A stretch of 64,000 bases of DNA, taken from Rallus limicola. Lineage: Eukaryota; Chordata; Aves; Gruiformes; Rallidae. Both the position numbers and the translations under genes were made by a program. Below are positions 52,647-64,000 of the stretch, one piece after another (the stretch's first letter is position 1; each line of letters opens with the position of its first letter). The stretch spans positions 22,229,015 through 22,293,014 of the forward strand of contig JAKCOZ010000012.1 of assembly GCA_022605955.1 (NCBI GenBank). Reading direction: 5' to 3'. A model generated the notes under the pieces. It searched no databases and was not told the DNA's origin. It was given only the letters and a program-made list of their open reading frames with translations.

Positions 52647-54234
52647 TTGAGGTAAATCACACTGCCTAGCTTTGGTTGTAGCTCTAATGGATGATTCCCT
52701 GTCTGGTTTAAATTAGGGTGAACTGCTAAGGAACAACTCCTAACAGCTTTGGAGATTTTGCCCCCAGACAACTCCCAGACTTCTTCACAGTACAGAGCAT
52801 TTCGCCAACATTAGTCAACTTGCAATTAGACAGATTGGATTTCAAGTACCATTCCACTGCCCAGTTATTCCACCTCAAGTTTTTTCATAATCCCCCAGGT
52901 TTCAATACATCACCCTGCACAGAGAAAGTGAGTTAGTGCCAGCTCATTTTGTCTTAGTAATAAATAATTTCTTTCAAGATGCAAACAACAGCTACTGTTT
53001 TCTGAAGGCTTGGCTGAGAGAAGGCTCTTGGATAAATAGCCTCACTTAGAAAACATATTTGCAAAAGCCTTTGAGAAAGCACAATGTATATGACAGTTTC
53101 AAATGGTGCTTTAAGAACACTGTACTTGACCTGACGCAAAACTGAAGACTTCCTATAGGAACTTCCAATCCAGATGTCCTTCAGGCAACCAGCTAAATCA
53201 TCAGGAATTGTTTATTTGTGTTCAGTCTTTGAATCAAAAAGAAAGTAAAGACTGAACCACGGGACTAGAAACATGAAATCAATCACATTAAAGGCACACT
53301 AAGGTTATTTGGTCCACTTCTGACAAACTTCTAGGATCTGAACTCACAAAAAGTATGTTTGAAAGACCTAATGGCAAAATTTGCAGCTTTCAGATTATGA
53401 TATATTTTTTTTAAAAACACAGAAATACTACATCTTTCTTTTGTTTCAAAGCTCTTGAAATTTGATACAAGGTTGAAAAAGTAATGAAATCTGCAGTTCC
53501 TCTATAACTGATCTTAAGGCTCCTACATTATGTAGGAGCAAGGAAAGTTGTATTGACACACAACTTTTCAGGAGATCTTGGAAAGAAAGGGAACCACTTG
53601 GGTGATTCAACAGATGCCTACGGTCAGATTGTCGCTCTGGAAAAGTTTTTTTTAATAGGAGTGCACGTAGTGCACCTAAGGATTTCATTACCTGAGTCCA
53701 AAATTTAGATGTCACTGAGACCCAAATACCTCTTTTTCATCTACATCCCCTGAACCTCTACCCACCTGTTTCAGACATGAAGAATGGTGAGATATCTAGC
53801 ATTGAGCAGACTAAGACACCACCTTCTTCCTGATTTGAAAGTAATGAAATTATCAGTTACACATATTTGCAAATCATTTAATAAAGGAGAAATTTCAGGG
53901 TGTAATAAAAGGAAAATGCACCACTGAAATAATTTTTTTCTTCTCAAAGAAGGAAATCTGAAAACTAACTCAGTTTGCCATTTAAATCTGGCAGTATAAC
54001 TTGTAAAATACTGAACTGGAGAAGAATGCTATTAGTTGATTTAGTCCAAACGTGAAATCGGAAAGCATGTCCATTCACTCCAGACCTAGCAGCAAATAAA
54101 TTGGGCTTTTCTGATCTCTCACACCAAGTAAAAGGCCAGACAACTCTACAAACACTGATTTTTTTCTCAGCTGTTCCACTTCCAATAAAGTCTCAGCTAA
54201 ACTCAATTTCTAATTCTGACTCTGAAATAACTGA
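52647..54234. other. Unique sequence, no gene seen
   Basis: No recognised repeat or exon. Confidence 0.5.
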
Positions 54235-54320
54235 TTGTATGTGTGTATATATATGTATGTACATACACATTCTAGAAATGTGTGTGTGCGTGTGTACACA
54301 CATACCACCTACACACACCT
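54235..54320. repeat. Compound TG/TA/CA microsatellite
   Basis: Alternating purine-pyrimidine tracts (TGTGTGTATATATATG, ACATACACA, TGTGTGTGCGTGTG, ACACACATACC) cover about 85 bases. A second TG-rich tract is at 54473-54486. Confidence 0.85.
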
Positions 54321-54635
54321 CTGTGGGGAGGTACCTGCCTTGGAAATCTCTTAAGAAGACAGATTGAATGCACTTAAATTGCTACAGTTTAATAACTTTG
54401 CAGCTCCACATGAATTGATTTTAGGACTATTATACTGCCTTATCAGCAAAGCCCCTGTCTAAGGAAAGGATTTGTGTGTGTGTGCGTCCGAGTGTCTGTG
54501 CACGCATGCCTGTAAATAAGTGAATTTTACTACAGCACTAGTAGAACACACAAATCTCATTTTTTAAAGTATTATTTTCGGTGTATGGAGACCACTTTTT
54601 ATGGCAGTAAGGTGAAGAGAAGCAGGAATCTCTCA

Positions 54636-54750
54636 TGAACAAGCCTCTGGACTAGGACTTCAGAGGCTCAGGGTCAATTCCACACTCTGCCAGAGGCTAC
54701 TTCTGTGACCCTGGACAACTTGCAGCAGCAGTTAAGCAAATGCTTAAGTC
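54636..54750 (+). mobile_element. MIR / CORE-SINE-like fragment
   Basis: GGTCAATTCCACACTCTGCC, TTCTGTGACCCTGGACAAC and the following CAGTTAAGC line up with the MIR consensus core (tRNA-derived B box, then CTCTGCCAC, TGTGTGACCTTGGGCAAG, CTTAA). Such ancient SINEs survive sparsely in bird genomes. Boundaries are approximate. Confidence 0.55.
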
Positions 54751-54850
54751 ATCTTTTGTTCGAAGGGCAATATTTCCTTTTTCTCCTCTTTCACCTGTCC
54801 TAGCACATAGATTACAAATGTTTTACACCAGTGCCTGGGAGGTGGCTTCT

Positions 54851-54879
54851 GGGGGGGGGGGGGGGGGGGGGGAGGGGGG
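54851..54879. repeat. G22-A-G6 homopolymer tract
   Basis: Twenty-two G, an A, then six G, followed by TGGCACC. Prone to sequencing error and length variation, with G-quadruplex potential on the plus strand. Confidence 0.9.
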
Positions 54880-56795
54880 TGGCACCCTGCACAGCTCAGC
54901 CCTGATTTCACTTTGCAACCTATGAACTTCACGGCACACAAATACTTAAATAACTAAAATAACTATACTTTACAGATGAAGTCCAGAATTACTGTGTCAC
55001 ACATAGTTCTCATTAATCTAAAAGAATATACACTAATACCATATCGTGTATGGCATTACTGGGGTGGGGTAAAGGGGAAGGAGGAAGGGGAGGTGGTATA
55101 CAAGGGAAAGATTAATTAGCCTTATTTGTATTCCCACAAGGTATTACGCTGTACCAACTAAGTATACAAATTTAATGGTCCAATACGTAAATATAAGATG
55201 TATTTACATTATTATAGCAAATAGAGGATCTACAGTTACAGTTGTAATTGAAGATAATAATTTGGTTTTATACCTTCTTTTAAACTGCACAATATTATTA
55301 CAAAAATCGGGAAATAAATGGCTAGATTAGAATTTGCATGTAATATATAAAGAGTATTTAATGTAAGAAATATGTTAGATTTGGCCAACAGGTCAACATA
55401 CCAAACAGCTTCAATGTTATTACTTTTCATGCATGGACAGTGTTCCTTTTTTTTTTTCTCCCCTGCCACTTGTTCCCGTTTTGTTGGTTCTTTCCAGCCT
55501 TTGGGCTGTAAAATGGCCAAGAGTTGGGCAAGCGGCTCCCTCTGGTGCTGACACCAACGTCGCACTCCAGGTTTCACAGCCTTTGCTCTCTGTGTTTCAG
55601 TTTAGGACCCGATTATGGAAACTCAGTATTATGCAGGGCTGAGTTTGGTAGTCTGTAAGATAATTTGTTTTCATAGTTAGGGTTTAGTTAAGAAGCAAAA
55701 CTGTCTTTAGAGAGAGCTCCAAGGGCACCACAGTACTTAATATGGTGGTGTCACGTGGCACCTCATTCACCCAAAGATAAGATAGGACTTGTTGCTAGTG
55801 TTTACGTGTTTTCCACTGCTTTGGTTCAGAATCAGCTTGCATTTTTTTAAATATCAATTATTTCCAGAATTCATGTGGGATTCCAAAACAGCAGCTCAAG
55901 TATATTATCAGCCAAGCATTAAGTAGTGTGCTTCACTAACACTGGGCACAACTTTTTGGTTAAGATTACGTATTCTTGGTGTTTACATGGCTTTTAGTTC
56001 TACTAGAACTTTCACCCTCTGTTTTCTGGAATTAAACCACTGTAAGTCCCATAGTTAGTACTTCTCTGACAGGTTACCTGGCCCCTTATAAAATATTACA
56101 GCAAAAGAAGAGGTGCAATCGTTGTCATCACAGATGTTTGCATCCTATTTCTATAACCGTTGTGACAATTTTCACAGCGTTTTCCTATTTATTCAAAGCT
56201 ATTTTTAAGACGTTCCATACAAATTTCTACCTAGGAAATTATAATTCTTCAGAAAAACATGTTGATATCCAAAAAGAAAATGAATTCTTTCATCATATAA
56301 TAGTAGAAATGTAACTAGATTCCAAGTTCTCATCACAAGTGCTGATTTCTTTCTCAAATACTATACTAGTAAGCTTTTTTAATTATTATTTTTTTGAGAA
56401 ACAATCATTTTATGAATGGCCAGGACCACATACCTAGTAATGTTTTGTTATTTTGGAATAAACCTACTCAAAAAGAATTAAAAACTGCTGTTATAACAGA
56501 AGCTGAACAGCATCCATCAGGGTCCAACAAGATTTCCATGTGTCAAACTTTCCTCATTTTCAAAGGCTGTTACAAAGAGAAGGCTCACAAGAACAGGATT
56601 GTTCAATGCACTGCTGGTCTCTGAACCAAGAATGGATGGCAATGGAAGAAAGACCTATGGCTCCCCCATTAATAAGAGGTTTAATGTTTTCTTGCTTTAT
56701 CTGCCAGAGCCTTATACAATTCTCATAACTTTTGAGCTATGCAGTGTTATACATAATGATCTGAAGAGGCAGCACTGTATTTTTTCCATCTGCAG
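54880..56795. other. Unique sequence, no gene seen
   Basis: Includes a G-run cluster at 55061-55090 and a CpG-containing segment at 55480-55575. The latter has an acceptor-like TTCTTTCCAG but only a weak donor. No gene supported. Confidence 0.45.
55061..55090 (+). other. Possible G-quadruplex
   Basis: Four GGGG runs with loops of 1, 4 and 9 bases. The last loop slightly exceeds the usual limit of 7, so folding is plausible rather than expected. Confidence 0.35.
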
Positions 56796-56878
56796 TGAGC
56801 TTTCCAAGCATTCATTAATCCTCACCGCATCTCAGGGTAGTAGTTCAATTTATGGATGGGAAAACAAAATAGATTGAG
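56796..56878 (-). mobile_element. MIR-like ancient SINE fragment
   Basis: TTCCAAGCATTCATTAATCC, CTCACCGC, CAGGGTAGTAG and TTATGGATGGGAAAACAAAA follow the order of the MIR-type 3' half read in reverse (AATCCTCACAAC, GAGGTAGGTA, ACAGATGGGGAAACTGAG). Diverged, with approximate boundaries. Confidence 0.45.
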
Positions 56879-58051
56879 TCCTGGAATGTATTTTAATGTA
56901 AGTGCCAAGCCAAGGCATGAGATTGAAAGTGCACCCAGTGTTTCTTTCTTGTGGACATGTCTAAGACCTTAGGCATGGGTAGGCTGGAAAAATTTTGCAC
57001 AGCTTAACTGCTGCATCAGAGCCCCAGCATAGAGGTGGGGCATAGAGAAAGTAAAACCAAAACTACCAGACTGGTTCTTCTCTCTCTTTGTACCCCATGA
57101 TTCAATGATATGTGATAATGCTGAATAGATTGATATAGATGTAGCTTAAAAGAAAATTAATTAATACAGCTTTAATATAAGGAGAATTTGCATGGTTTGA
57201 GAATAGAAAGTATTTGCATGTTTTGAATTTTAGTAGAATACAGCTGTAGCCATTGGAGCTTTTTTGCTAGAGCAGCTACAAAATTTAACCATAACAGTGG
57301 AACAGCCTTGAAGATAAAGAAAGTGAAGATAGAGGAGAAATAAATAATGAGACCAACTAAGAGACAGAGTATATCTTGTTTTCAGCTAAAAGAGGTTCCC
57401 AACTAGTTAGTGCAGGAATGTGTTTTAGAGACTATGGAGAAGACCTCTGAGTGTCACTGAGCATGCCTTATCTGGGAGGAGTTAATGTAAATGACTTCCT
57501 AGAAATAATTTGCTTAACCCTGCATTTTCTTAGAATACATAGAGTCGCTCTGTATAAATATGAGAAATTTGGCTTTAAACAGCTCACACATTAGGAGAAG
57601 CGATCCCCTGTGTGCACAGCCCTGCAATAAAGAATACCCACTTAATAATCACCAAGGATAGTGAGTTTTGATCCCAGTTTTTCAAGGCTTCACCCAGCCA
57701 ATGGAAACGAGTCACTGAGTACTTCTTATGAACTTGGTAAGGTAGGGGAGACAAGAAGCAAGGTAACGTGAAACGTTGCTGAAGAGAACAAAAAGAAAGC
57801 CATGGCACATTTTCAACATCTCCATCATTAAGATTCCAAATGCTACAAGCTTTTTGTTTAGGTAGTGATCTTGCACCTAATTACTCCAGCAATCTTACTA
57901 AAATACAAGAAGTTGAGTCAACTTTGACACCAGCAACAATCTGTGAAAACATCAGTCTCACAAGGGTCCAAAAGGGTGGATGTGCATGAAGAGCAATGAA
58001 ATCATTAGGTTACACATATTTAGAAAATTGCTCTGTTCTTAAATGTCAGTT
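56879..58051. other. Unique sequence, no gene seen
   Basis: No recognised repeat, RNA or exon. Confidence 0.5.
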
Positions 58052-58285
58052 CACAGAATACCAGGTTGGAAGGGACCTTGAGGATCATCTGGTCCAATCT
58101 TTCTCTGCAAAAGCTCCATCTAGAAAAAAGCACCATCCAGACAAGACAGCCCAGCACCACCATACCCAGCCAAATATTAAAAAGCCTCCAATGTTGGGGA
58201 AACCACCACTTGCCTAGTTGCAGCAAAACCACAGGAAAATCTCTTTTACTTCAATGGCCACTTTAAAGTGTTTTTTACAATTCAG
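58052..58285 (-). mobile_element. Older CR1 LINE 3' fragment
   Basis: Plus strand reads CACAGAATACCAGGTTGGAA, GGATCATCTGGTCCAATC, TAAAAAGCCTCCAATGTTGG and ACCACTTGCCTAG. This is the reverse complement of the 3' end of an older CR1 subfamily (TCATCTGGTCCAACCTTTC, CAATGTTGGGGAATCCACCA). Minus strand, 5'-truncated, fading after about 58285. Confidence 0.85.
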
Positions 58286-58908
58286 TTTTGTTCAACCTCT
58301 TCTTCGACTGTCACAAGCCAAATGGTTCAAGTCTACAATCTGTAATTTATACTTAGGATTTGTTTAAAACAAGCAAATGAAAGAGCAGGGAAAAAGTAGC
58401 GTTAACTATGCATCTCTCATTACTACACTAAAGGAACAGAAGTCGAAGTCACTGTCTGATTAAAAGAAATACTATTTCTTCATATCTACTAGCTGCATAT
58501 ACATTTGTTGTGCGCATTAACTCCAATAACATTGCTCCAATCTCCATGCATTTATCATGCATTTATCAGATCACGCATAATTTTTGTATTTTACACTCTC
58601 GTATAGCACAGCACAAGTGTATATACATACATGTACATACATATGTCTTAACTGGGCCTATCAGAGATGAGAAAAGTTCTCTAATGGATTGACAACCTTC
58701 TTTTTAAAAGTGCTTCCAAATGTTTATTTCACTCAGCACATTGGATTTATCTTTCTGACCACTCCACTTTCACATTTCATTCGGGTTCTTCCACAATTTA
58801 CAGCACTTTCACATGTTGTGAACACACAAACTCAGTGCAACGGCGATAAATCATGCGATAAGAACCCATAGTAGAGCGAAGCCTGAATTCCTTGGGGGAC
58901 ACAAAATG
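58286..58908. other. Unique sequence, no gene seen
   Basis: A TA/CATA tract at 58617-58645. No other feature. Confidence 0.5.
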
Positions 58909-59000
58909 TATTATTTATTTGTACAGTGCCTTGCCTAAGCAGGTGATGATTTTGGCTGAACCTTCTGGTTGCCCAAGGAATACAAACAATAATTAATAAA
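58909..59000 (+). mobile_element. Ancient amniote SINE 3' end
   Basis: TTTGTACAGTGCCTTGCC, GGTGATGATTTTGGCTGAAC, GGTTGCCCAAGGAATACAAA and CAATAATTAATAA match, in order, the old amniote MIR-type 3' end (TTGTACAGCGCCTAGCAC, GGTCCTGATC, GGTGCTACGGTAATACAAAT, AATAAATAATAA). Confidence 0.55.
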
Positions 59001-59865
59001 ACCTCAGCACTCAGCTCATCTATAACTTATTAACATCTAATTTCATTTTACTGCAATGTAAATTGCTACCTGGCTACATCTTTCAGTAAAGTTTCATCTG
59101 CTTTTAATTTTAATTGTCCAATAAATATGCTTAACCAGAGCCAGGCCAGGTTCTTCTGAGGTTTTGGGGTTGGGTTTTTTTTTAATAAAGTAAAATATTT
59201 CTCAGATGGAGGTGATGCTTTATGGGAAATGAGAGAGAAGCCAGTTCTGAATAATTGTTAAAATTATTAAAGGCAGGAGTCAAATATAAATGCCCATAAG
59301 TATATTCCTACTTCCTTAAAAGGAACTCACACCACATTACATGTTGGCAAATAACTATTTAAGCATTAACAAAATTTCCACTTCAGATTTCTATTTCAAA
59401 TTTCAGAAACTCTGTGCCGTTTTCTGACAACTAGCATGGAATGGCACCCATCCTCTTCAGAGGAACAATACAAACACACCCCTTATCCTTCCTCTGAATA
59501 ATAAAGTTCCACTCAATAGGAAATGGATCAAATCCGAAATAAATAAGTACATCTGGTATTTATTTATCCCAGCCCTTGGAAATTTTATGCTAATTGTTGT
59601 TCTGTTACTAAGGCTCTGGAAAACATCTTACAGTTAGTTTTATATTATTTTATTGAAAGGCACAAATAGAAACTCTCCCTTTTCCCAGTGTTCTCTCCTG
59701 TCTATGGCACATGAGGTTCGTCCTCTCATGGCATATGAGGTCAGTAAGCTGATTAATAATATAGTGATCTATTCCTTCTTGAGAGCACATTATGACGTCC
59801 TTTCCTGTGTTCTCACCCCACCAACAACAATGAAAACAACTAAGTAGTAAAATCCCACACCTCCA
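59001..59865. other. Unique sequence, no gene seen
   Basis: AT-rich. No feature supported. Confidence 0.5.
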
Positions 59866-59930
59866 CTGCTTTAGCCCTGTTGTAAACCAGTGCAACTCCA
59901 CAGCAAAGGGCAAAATCAGGTAGATTTAGG
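59866..59930. repeat. Possible ancient amniote repeat
   Basis: TGTAAACCAGTGCAACTCCA and GGGCAAAATCAGG resemble the TTACACCAGTGTAACTCCA motif of old amniote repeats. Short and worn. Confidence 0.4.
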
Positions 59931-60799
59931 GTTGCATTTTCACACTGGCATTTCAGGATTGAGCACGGCTACTTGTGTTTGCAACACAGCTTTACAGATA
60001 ATGAGGCACTCATTAAGCTCAATTAGTAGCTATTTATCATCACTAGATTCAATATATCATCTTTTCTGATACATGTCTTCTTTCTAGCTTTGTTCTTCTG
60101 ACTTTTGGTCCCCTCATCTTTCCCATGCCCCTTTTCCTAGACACGTGGCTTGTCCAGCCTCTTCCTCTGGAGAGGAAAGGCATCTGAAAACCTTCCCCAT
60201 AACACAGTCCCTTCTCCCACAACACAGCACTGGGGGAACAAAAGGAGGCATGGTCAAGGATCTGTTTCAGCGTCTACACCTTGAAAAACTATGACAAAAC
60301 TTCATCTTGGGAATATACCTTCAGGTAGATACATACTTAAAAGAAAGGCTTCGAGTCATTAATTCTTTTCTGGCTTTGCAGAAAGTTCCTCAGCACGTCT
60401 GAGAATCATGCAGGTACTGCCGTGTCCTAGAAAGTCACAGAACTCCACCTAGCATCTGGTATTACAACAATGTGGTGATTTCCATAACTAAAACTGGTCT
60501 CTCGTGAAATCTTTAATCCTATTTATGACAAAAGCATAGTCTTAACCATCTGGTACACACCACATCGCTGGCAATTACCCTTCCCTCCCTCACAAACCTT
60601 CTCACTAGCTGTCAGCAGTAGCAAGCTCTTACCCTGCACAGTGGAAAGCTAAGAAATGAGCACAACATCCAGTTTACTAGCTTGTTACGTGAGGAAATAC
60701 ATGACCTACATAAGGCTGCACTTTAGCACTGGCCTTCTAAAGCAGTGAGATCTACACAACCATGCTTTGTGTGCGTTTCTACCAATTTTTTAATCAGTC
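59931..60799. other. Unique sequence, no gene seen
   Basis: No recognised feature. Confidence 0.5.
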
Positions 60800-60862
60800 G
60801 GTGAATTTGGCCCAATCTAACCCTGGAACAAGGAAACCCATTGAAAACAATGGGGAAGATAG
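60800..60862. repeat. Possible ancient amniote repeat
   Basis: GTGAATTTGGCCCAATCT followed by CCCATTGAAAACAATGGGG recalls the same CCATTGAxxTCAATGGG element as 52577-52646. Confidence 0.4.
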
Positions 60863-63391
60863 ACATGAGAAACTCTAAGACTGAAAACTTCTCTCACGAG
60901 AGACATGAATGAACAAGAGCTCTCCTCAGTGTTTCCACTGCAGAGTTTCCCCCTACCAGACAGAGTCCTTGGGAGAGCAGCCTTTATTACTTCTGGCATC
61001 TCTAAACATGAATACTTTTTTTAATGGTCACAACTTCAACATTAGCTCATCCTGCTGCCCATGCTGAGGGTGCAAGAGTATAAAAATAACAGGAGTCAGC
61101 CACAGATTGTACTTGGGTGCTCTGAGCATCCTGCTCCAGTGTCCTGGGGGGGGGGGGAGGTGGAAGTGGATATTCCAGCTTCGTGGCCAGCCTGGCTTGA
61201 AGGGGTCTGACAGCAGCCAGGTCCTGCTGCTCCGTGTAGCATAGGGCTTATCAGCTGGAGATGTCCTGCTAAAACCTGACCGACAGCCCCAGCACCTTCC
61301 TAGCCCTTAAACGAGCAGTATGCTTGACATCCTGCACCATTTATGGAACTCATAAGCTGCTATCAAAAGTAGGTAAATGTTGTTATCCACATGTCTGTTT
61401 CTTTCAGTTAAGCTGATTTTTGCTGGGTATCAAACATTTTATTTCATTAACTATTCACTTTCTTCATTCCTCAGAAACATGCAACTCTTGCAGAAGTTTC
61501 ATACCCATCTAGTGGCTACAGCTTGGAACTGAGCAACAAAATCCACAGGTCTGCTAACTACACTTGCACCATCCCAGAGTAGTCACCCAATTCAGGTACC
61601 TTTCCCATCAGTAAAAGAGAGGATGTTGATAGCTGCTCACTGCTGAAAAGCATCATGAGATTTCAGCATAAAAGTTAAGATGGGATCAAACAGTAGGGTT
61701 AGCAACTGTATGGACCTGGGTACAAGAAATTAATTTCTTTGCTGCCTGGAGAAGGCTGTTTCTCTGGTTTTCCACTGCAAACCCCACAGATTAAAATATC
61801 AGAGTCCTGTAATACTGTATGACCATCTGGAAAAAACAACCCCAAACCTCGAAGCTTATTCATTAACAAGAACTAAATAGGAAATGCATTGTTGTTCTGG
61901 CAGAAATTATGGCTGGAGATTTCATTTGCCATACACCTTGTTCAGCAATATTCTCTATCCAATCATGAATCACTATGTTGACCCATGAACTCACAATCCA
62001 CTGTTGCTTAAGGAATTATCATTTTTATACCACATGGGGACAACCACGTTCAAATGGGAAAACAAAGAAAGAATTTATTCAAGCAACAACGTGTCGATTC
62101 GAGAACAAGATTATGCTCAACCACACATGCGATATAAAAGATACTGAATAGTAAAAAAGGGCACAGACAGTCCTTCTAGTGAGTCACCAATTCAGTTTTC
62201 TAAATGTTCTTGATGTTCAGAGGAAAGACATTTTAAAAGCTCAAATCCAAGTCTGTCCTCATTGGGTAGCTGTCCTTTGGCAAGGAGGCACCAACAGTAG
62301 CTGCGCTGATGACACAAGAGGAAACGCTCTTTGACCCTCTCCAGCTTACAGAGACAGCAATGAGCTTTCCAACACTGACAAATTAACTCCAAATAAATAC
62401 TATTGGCATCAAAGTTACCAACTAAATTGTTTGCTCACAGGGTCAGAAATTCTCATGGAAAACATATTTATGTAGAGATTCATGAAGTCTATAGAAATTT
62501 TTGCCTGAGTAAGGACATTAGAGATGAACACAGCTTCTCTGAGCTATTTCATGCTAATAAAACACTCTATTCAGAGGGGCTCAGAGAAAGCATTAAAATC
62601 TACATGCATCTCATGAAATAACATCTTAGATTTGTGTTCCATTAACCTTATTTAAATGCCTAGTTCATGGCCACAAGGAACTCAATCGTACCACATCTTG
62701 CATGTGACGATTTTACCCCCCCAAAAAAGACACATGGTAAAAAAAAAAAAAAACAAACTCCACCACAATAAAAATCTTTGAAGGACTCAGCATATCTACA
62801 CAATTGTATTTTGTTCAGCAACCACCGGCCCAAGTAATCACACAGTGAACTGAATCTGCACCTGCTCAACTGCTGATTAATGGTTTTGCACAGCGAATGG
62901 TTTGTCGGCAGCAGTAAATGGAGCTCCAACTGAACACAGAGTCGGCTGCACAGCTGACATAGGTACACATAGATGTTATGCTACATCACCAGTTGCTGGT
63001 GTTAAAGATCGTCAAAGGCAACAGAAAGAAAAACTCGACTCAGTGTAAACCCAGTGGCTTAATAATTCTCTTGAAACAGTCAGGCTTGATTCCTTTCCTC
63101 ATAGCACGTTCCCCTCCGTAAGAACAGCAAGATTTTATTCCAGCCTTTTCAATACATCCTGACTGTAAATAATGGATCAAAAAAAATGCAGTCGTGAATA
63201 CAGAAGGTGGAAATAAAGAAACAGAAAAGGATAGCATGAAAGAGGAGCTCTCCTCACAGCACTGCAGGAACACTGCTATATTCTGCCGAAGGACTGAACT
63301 CACAGCTCCTGGTTATTTTTAAGAGGATTAAAAAAGCTAATGATAGAATCATCAAGATCACAAAAAAAAAAAAAAATTAACAAGCAAAACT
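60863..63391. other. Unique sequence with homopolymers, no gene
   Basis: GC-richer patch at 61060-61330 containing G12 (61146-61157). A15 at 62739-62753 and A15 at 63362-63376. No gene supported. Confidence 0.5.
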
Positions 63392-63410
63392 CCCCCCCCC
63401 CCCCCCCCCC
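63392..63410. repeat. C19 homopolymer
   Basis: Nineteen consecutive C shortly after an A15 run. Likely length-polymorphic. Confidence 0.9.
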
Positions 63411-63729
63411 ATTTCCTTCGTCTTTTAATCAAAATATGTAATCAGAAGGCCTAAGTGATGATTACCTCCTGCTTTCAACCTGTCACTGAAGCAGCCTGAT
63501 AAACAGGCTTCCTCTCTCTCTTCAGTGCCAGGGAACGTGCCACTTCCCCAAACAGGTGACACGCACTCTGCTCCCTTCACAAGTATCTGACCTGTTCCCC
63601 TGTGTGTGATGTCGAGAGGACACCAGTCATCTACACCTAACCTGCACCATAAGAGCTCAGTACACCCAGAACCCATACCAAGAAAGCCACTTTTTAGTGA
63701 TGGCACCTTTATTACCATAAGCACGTTTG
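63411..63729. other. Unique sequence, no gene seen
   Basis: The minus-strand frame at 63425-63724 has no domain or splice support. Confidence 0.45.
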
Positions 63730-64000
63730 CAACTGTCCGAGGCGATTAATTATCAGGACGGGGAGATACGCAGCAAAGAGACTAAAAATTGTCTTTACTG
63801 GAACATAATTCATTTAGATGATTTATGGAGTTCTTTATTGTTAACGTCACGAGAGCTTTTTCAAAACAAGAGAAATCATTAAATCCCATAAAACACGGGC
63901 TACCGCCGCGGTTAGCCGGTAATTGATACCCTCGCTCGTGCCATTTATATCGCTAAACGGAGCTGATCAAACAAAAATTAGTAAAGCGTGCTGATGGAGA
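63730..64000. promoter_or_regulatory. Candidate conserved enhancer or CpG-rich element, runs off window
   Basis: Seventeen CpG are counted in 63721-64000, against about one in the first 280 bases of the window. Homeodomain-type cores are frequent: GGCGATTAATTATC, CATAATTCATTTAGATG, GGTAATTGATAC. There is also a CRE-like AACGTCACGAG (63844) and a bicoid/OTX-like TTAAATCCC. CpG retention beside AT-rich homeodomain sites, without an open reading frame, is typical of deeply conserved developmental enhancers. It could instead be the edge of a promoter CpG island of a gene beyond the window. Confidence 0.5.

Noticed and set aside
55480..55575. Coding exon after TTCTTTCCAG
   Set aside because: The only possible donor (CAG then GTTTCA) is weak and no family resemblance is seen on either strand.
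1..64000. CRISPR array, operon or bacterial-type system
   Set aside because: No regularly spaced direct repeats, no dense long coding frames and no ribosome binding sites. CR1 and LTR content show vertebrate nuclear DNA.

Overview
The window is 64 kb of AT-rich, CpG-poor vertebrate nuclear DNA, almost certainly from a bird. The main evidence is a set of CR1 LINE fragments of the avian type. These are 5'-truncated and share the 3' signature of a GGTTGGA or AACCTA motif followed by a TGATTCTRTG tail. There is also a solo LTR of the avian ERVL-like type and a few worn SINE-like pieces of the old amniote kind. The species cannot be fixed from this sequence. The LTR is of a kind I associate with non-galliform birds, but that is from memory.

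I find no convincing complete protein-coding gene, tRNA, rRNA, snRNA or CRISPR array. The open reading frames of 60 to 157 codons look like chance frames in AT-rich DNA, or are CR1 reverse-transcriptase remnants read on either strand. The window is best read as a gene desert or part of a very large intron. Three short plus-strand segments (32102-32228, 36705-36889 and 44603-44638) have acceptor and donor splice signals good enough to be listed as candidate exons. The last two are phase-compatible, but none matches a protein I recognise.

Layout. 1-2480 is unique. 2481-3068 is a solo ERVL-like LTR with its TATA box and polyA signal. 5031-5111 and 12067-12147 are two inverted copies of a short repeat I cannot name. 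10104-10365 is CR1. 12835-13260 is a heavily decayed LINE reverse-transcriptase fragment. 14000-14640 is a GC-richer stretch. 18765-19416 and 40865-41470 are two young, closely related CR1 copies in opposite orientation. They share a frameshifting deletion, and the first ends in a 32-bp foldback. 22010-22325, 24754-24820, 25798-26660 and 58052-58285 are further CR1 pieces. From 45 kb to 61 kb there are several ancient amniote SINE-like fragments. Long G or C homopolymers sit at 33750, 54851, 61146 and 63392. The last 270 bases (63730-64000) change abruptly to CpG-rich, homeodomain-site-rich sequence, as expected of a conserved developmental enhancer running off the window.

Nothing here amounts to a new multi-gene system. 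The most interesting items are the terminal candidate enhancer, the CR1 pair with a shared frameshift and a foldback end, the unnamed inverted repeat pair, and the possible spliced transcript on the plus strand.
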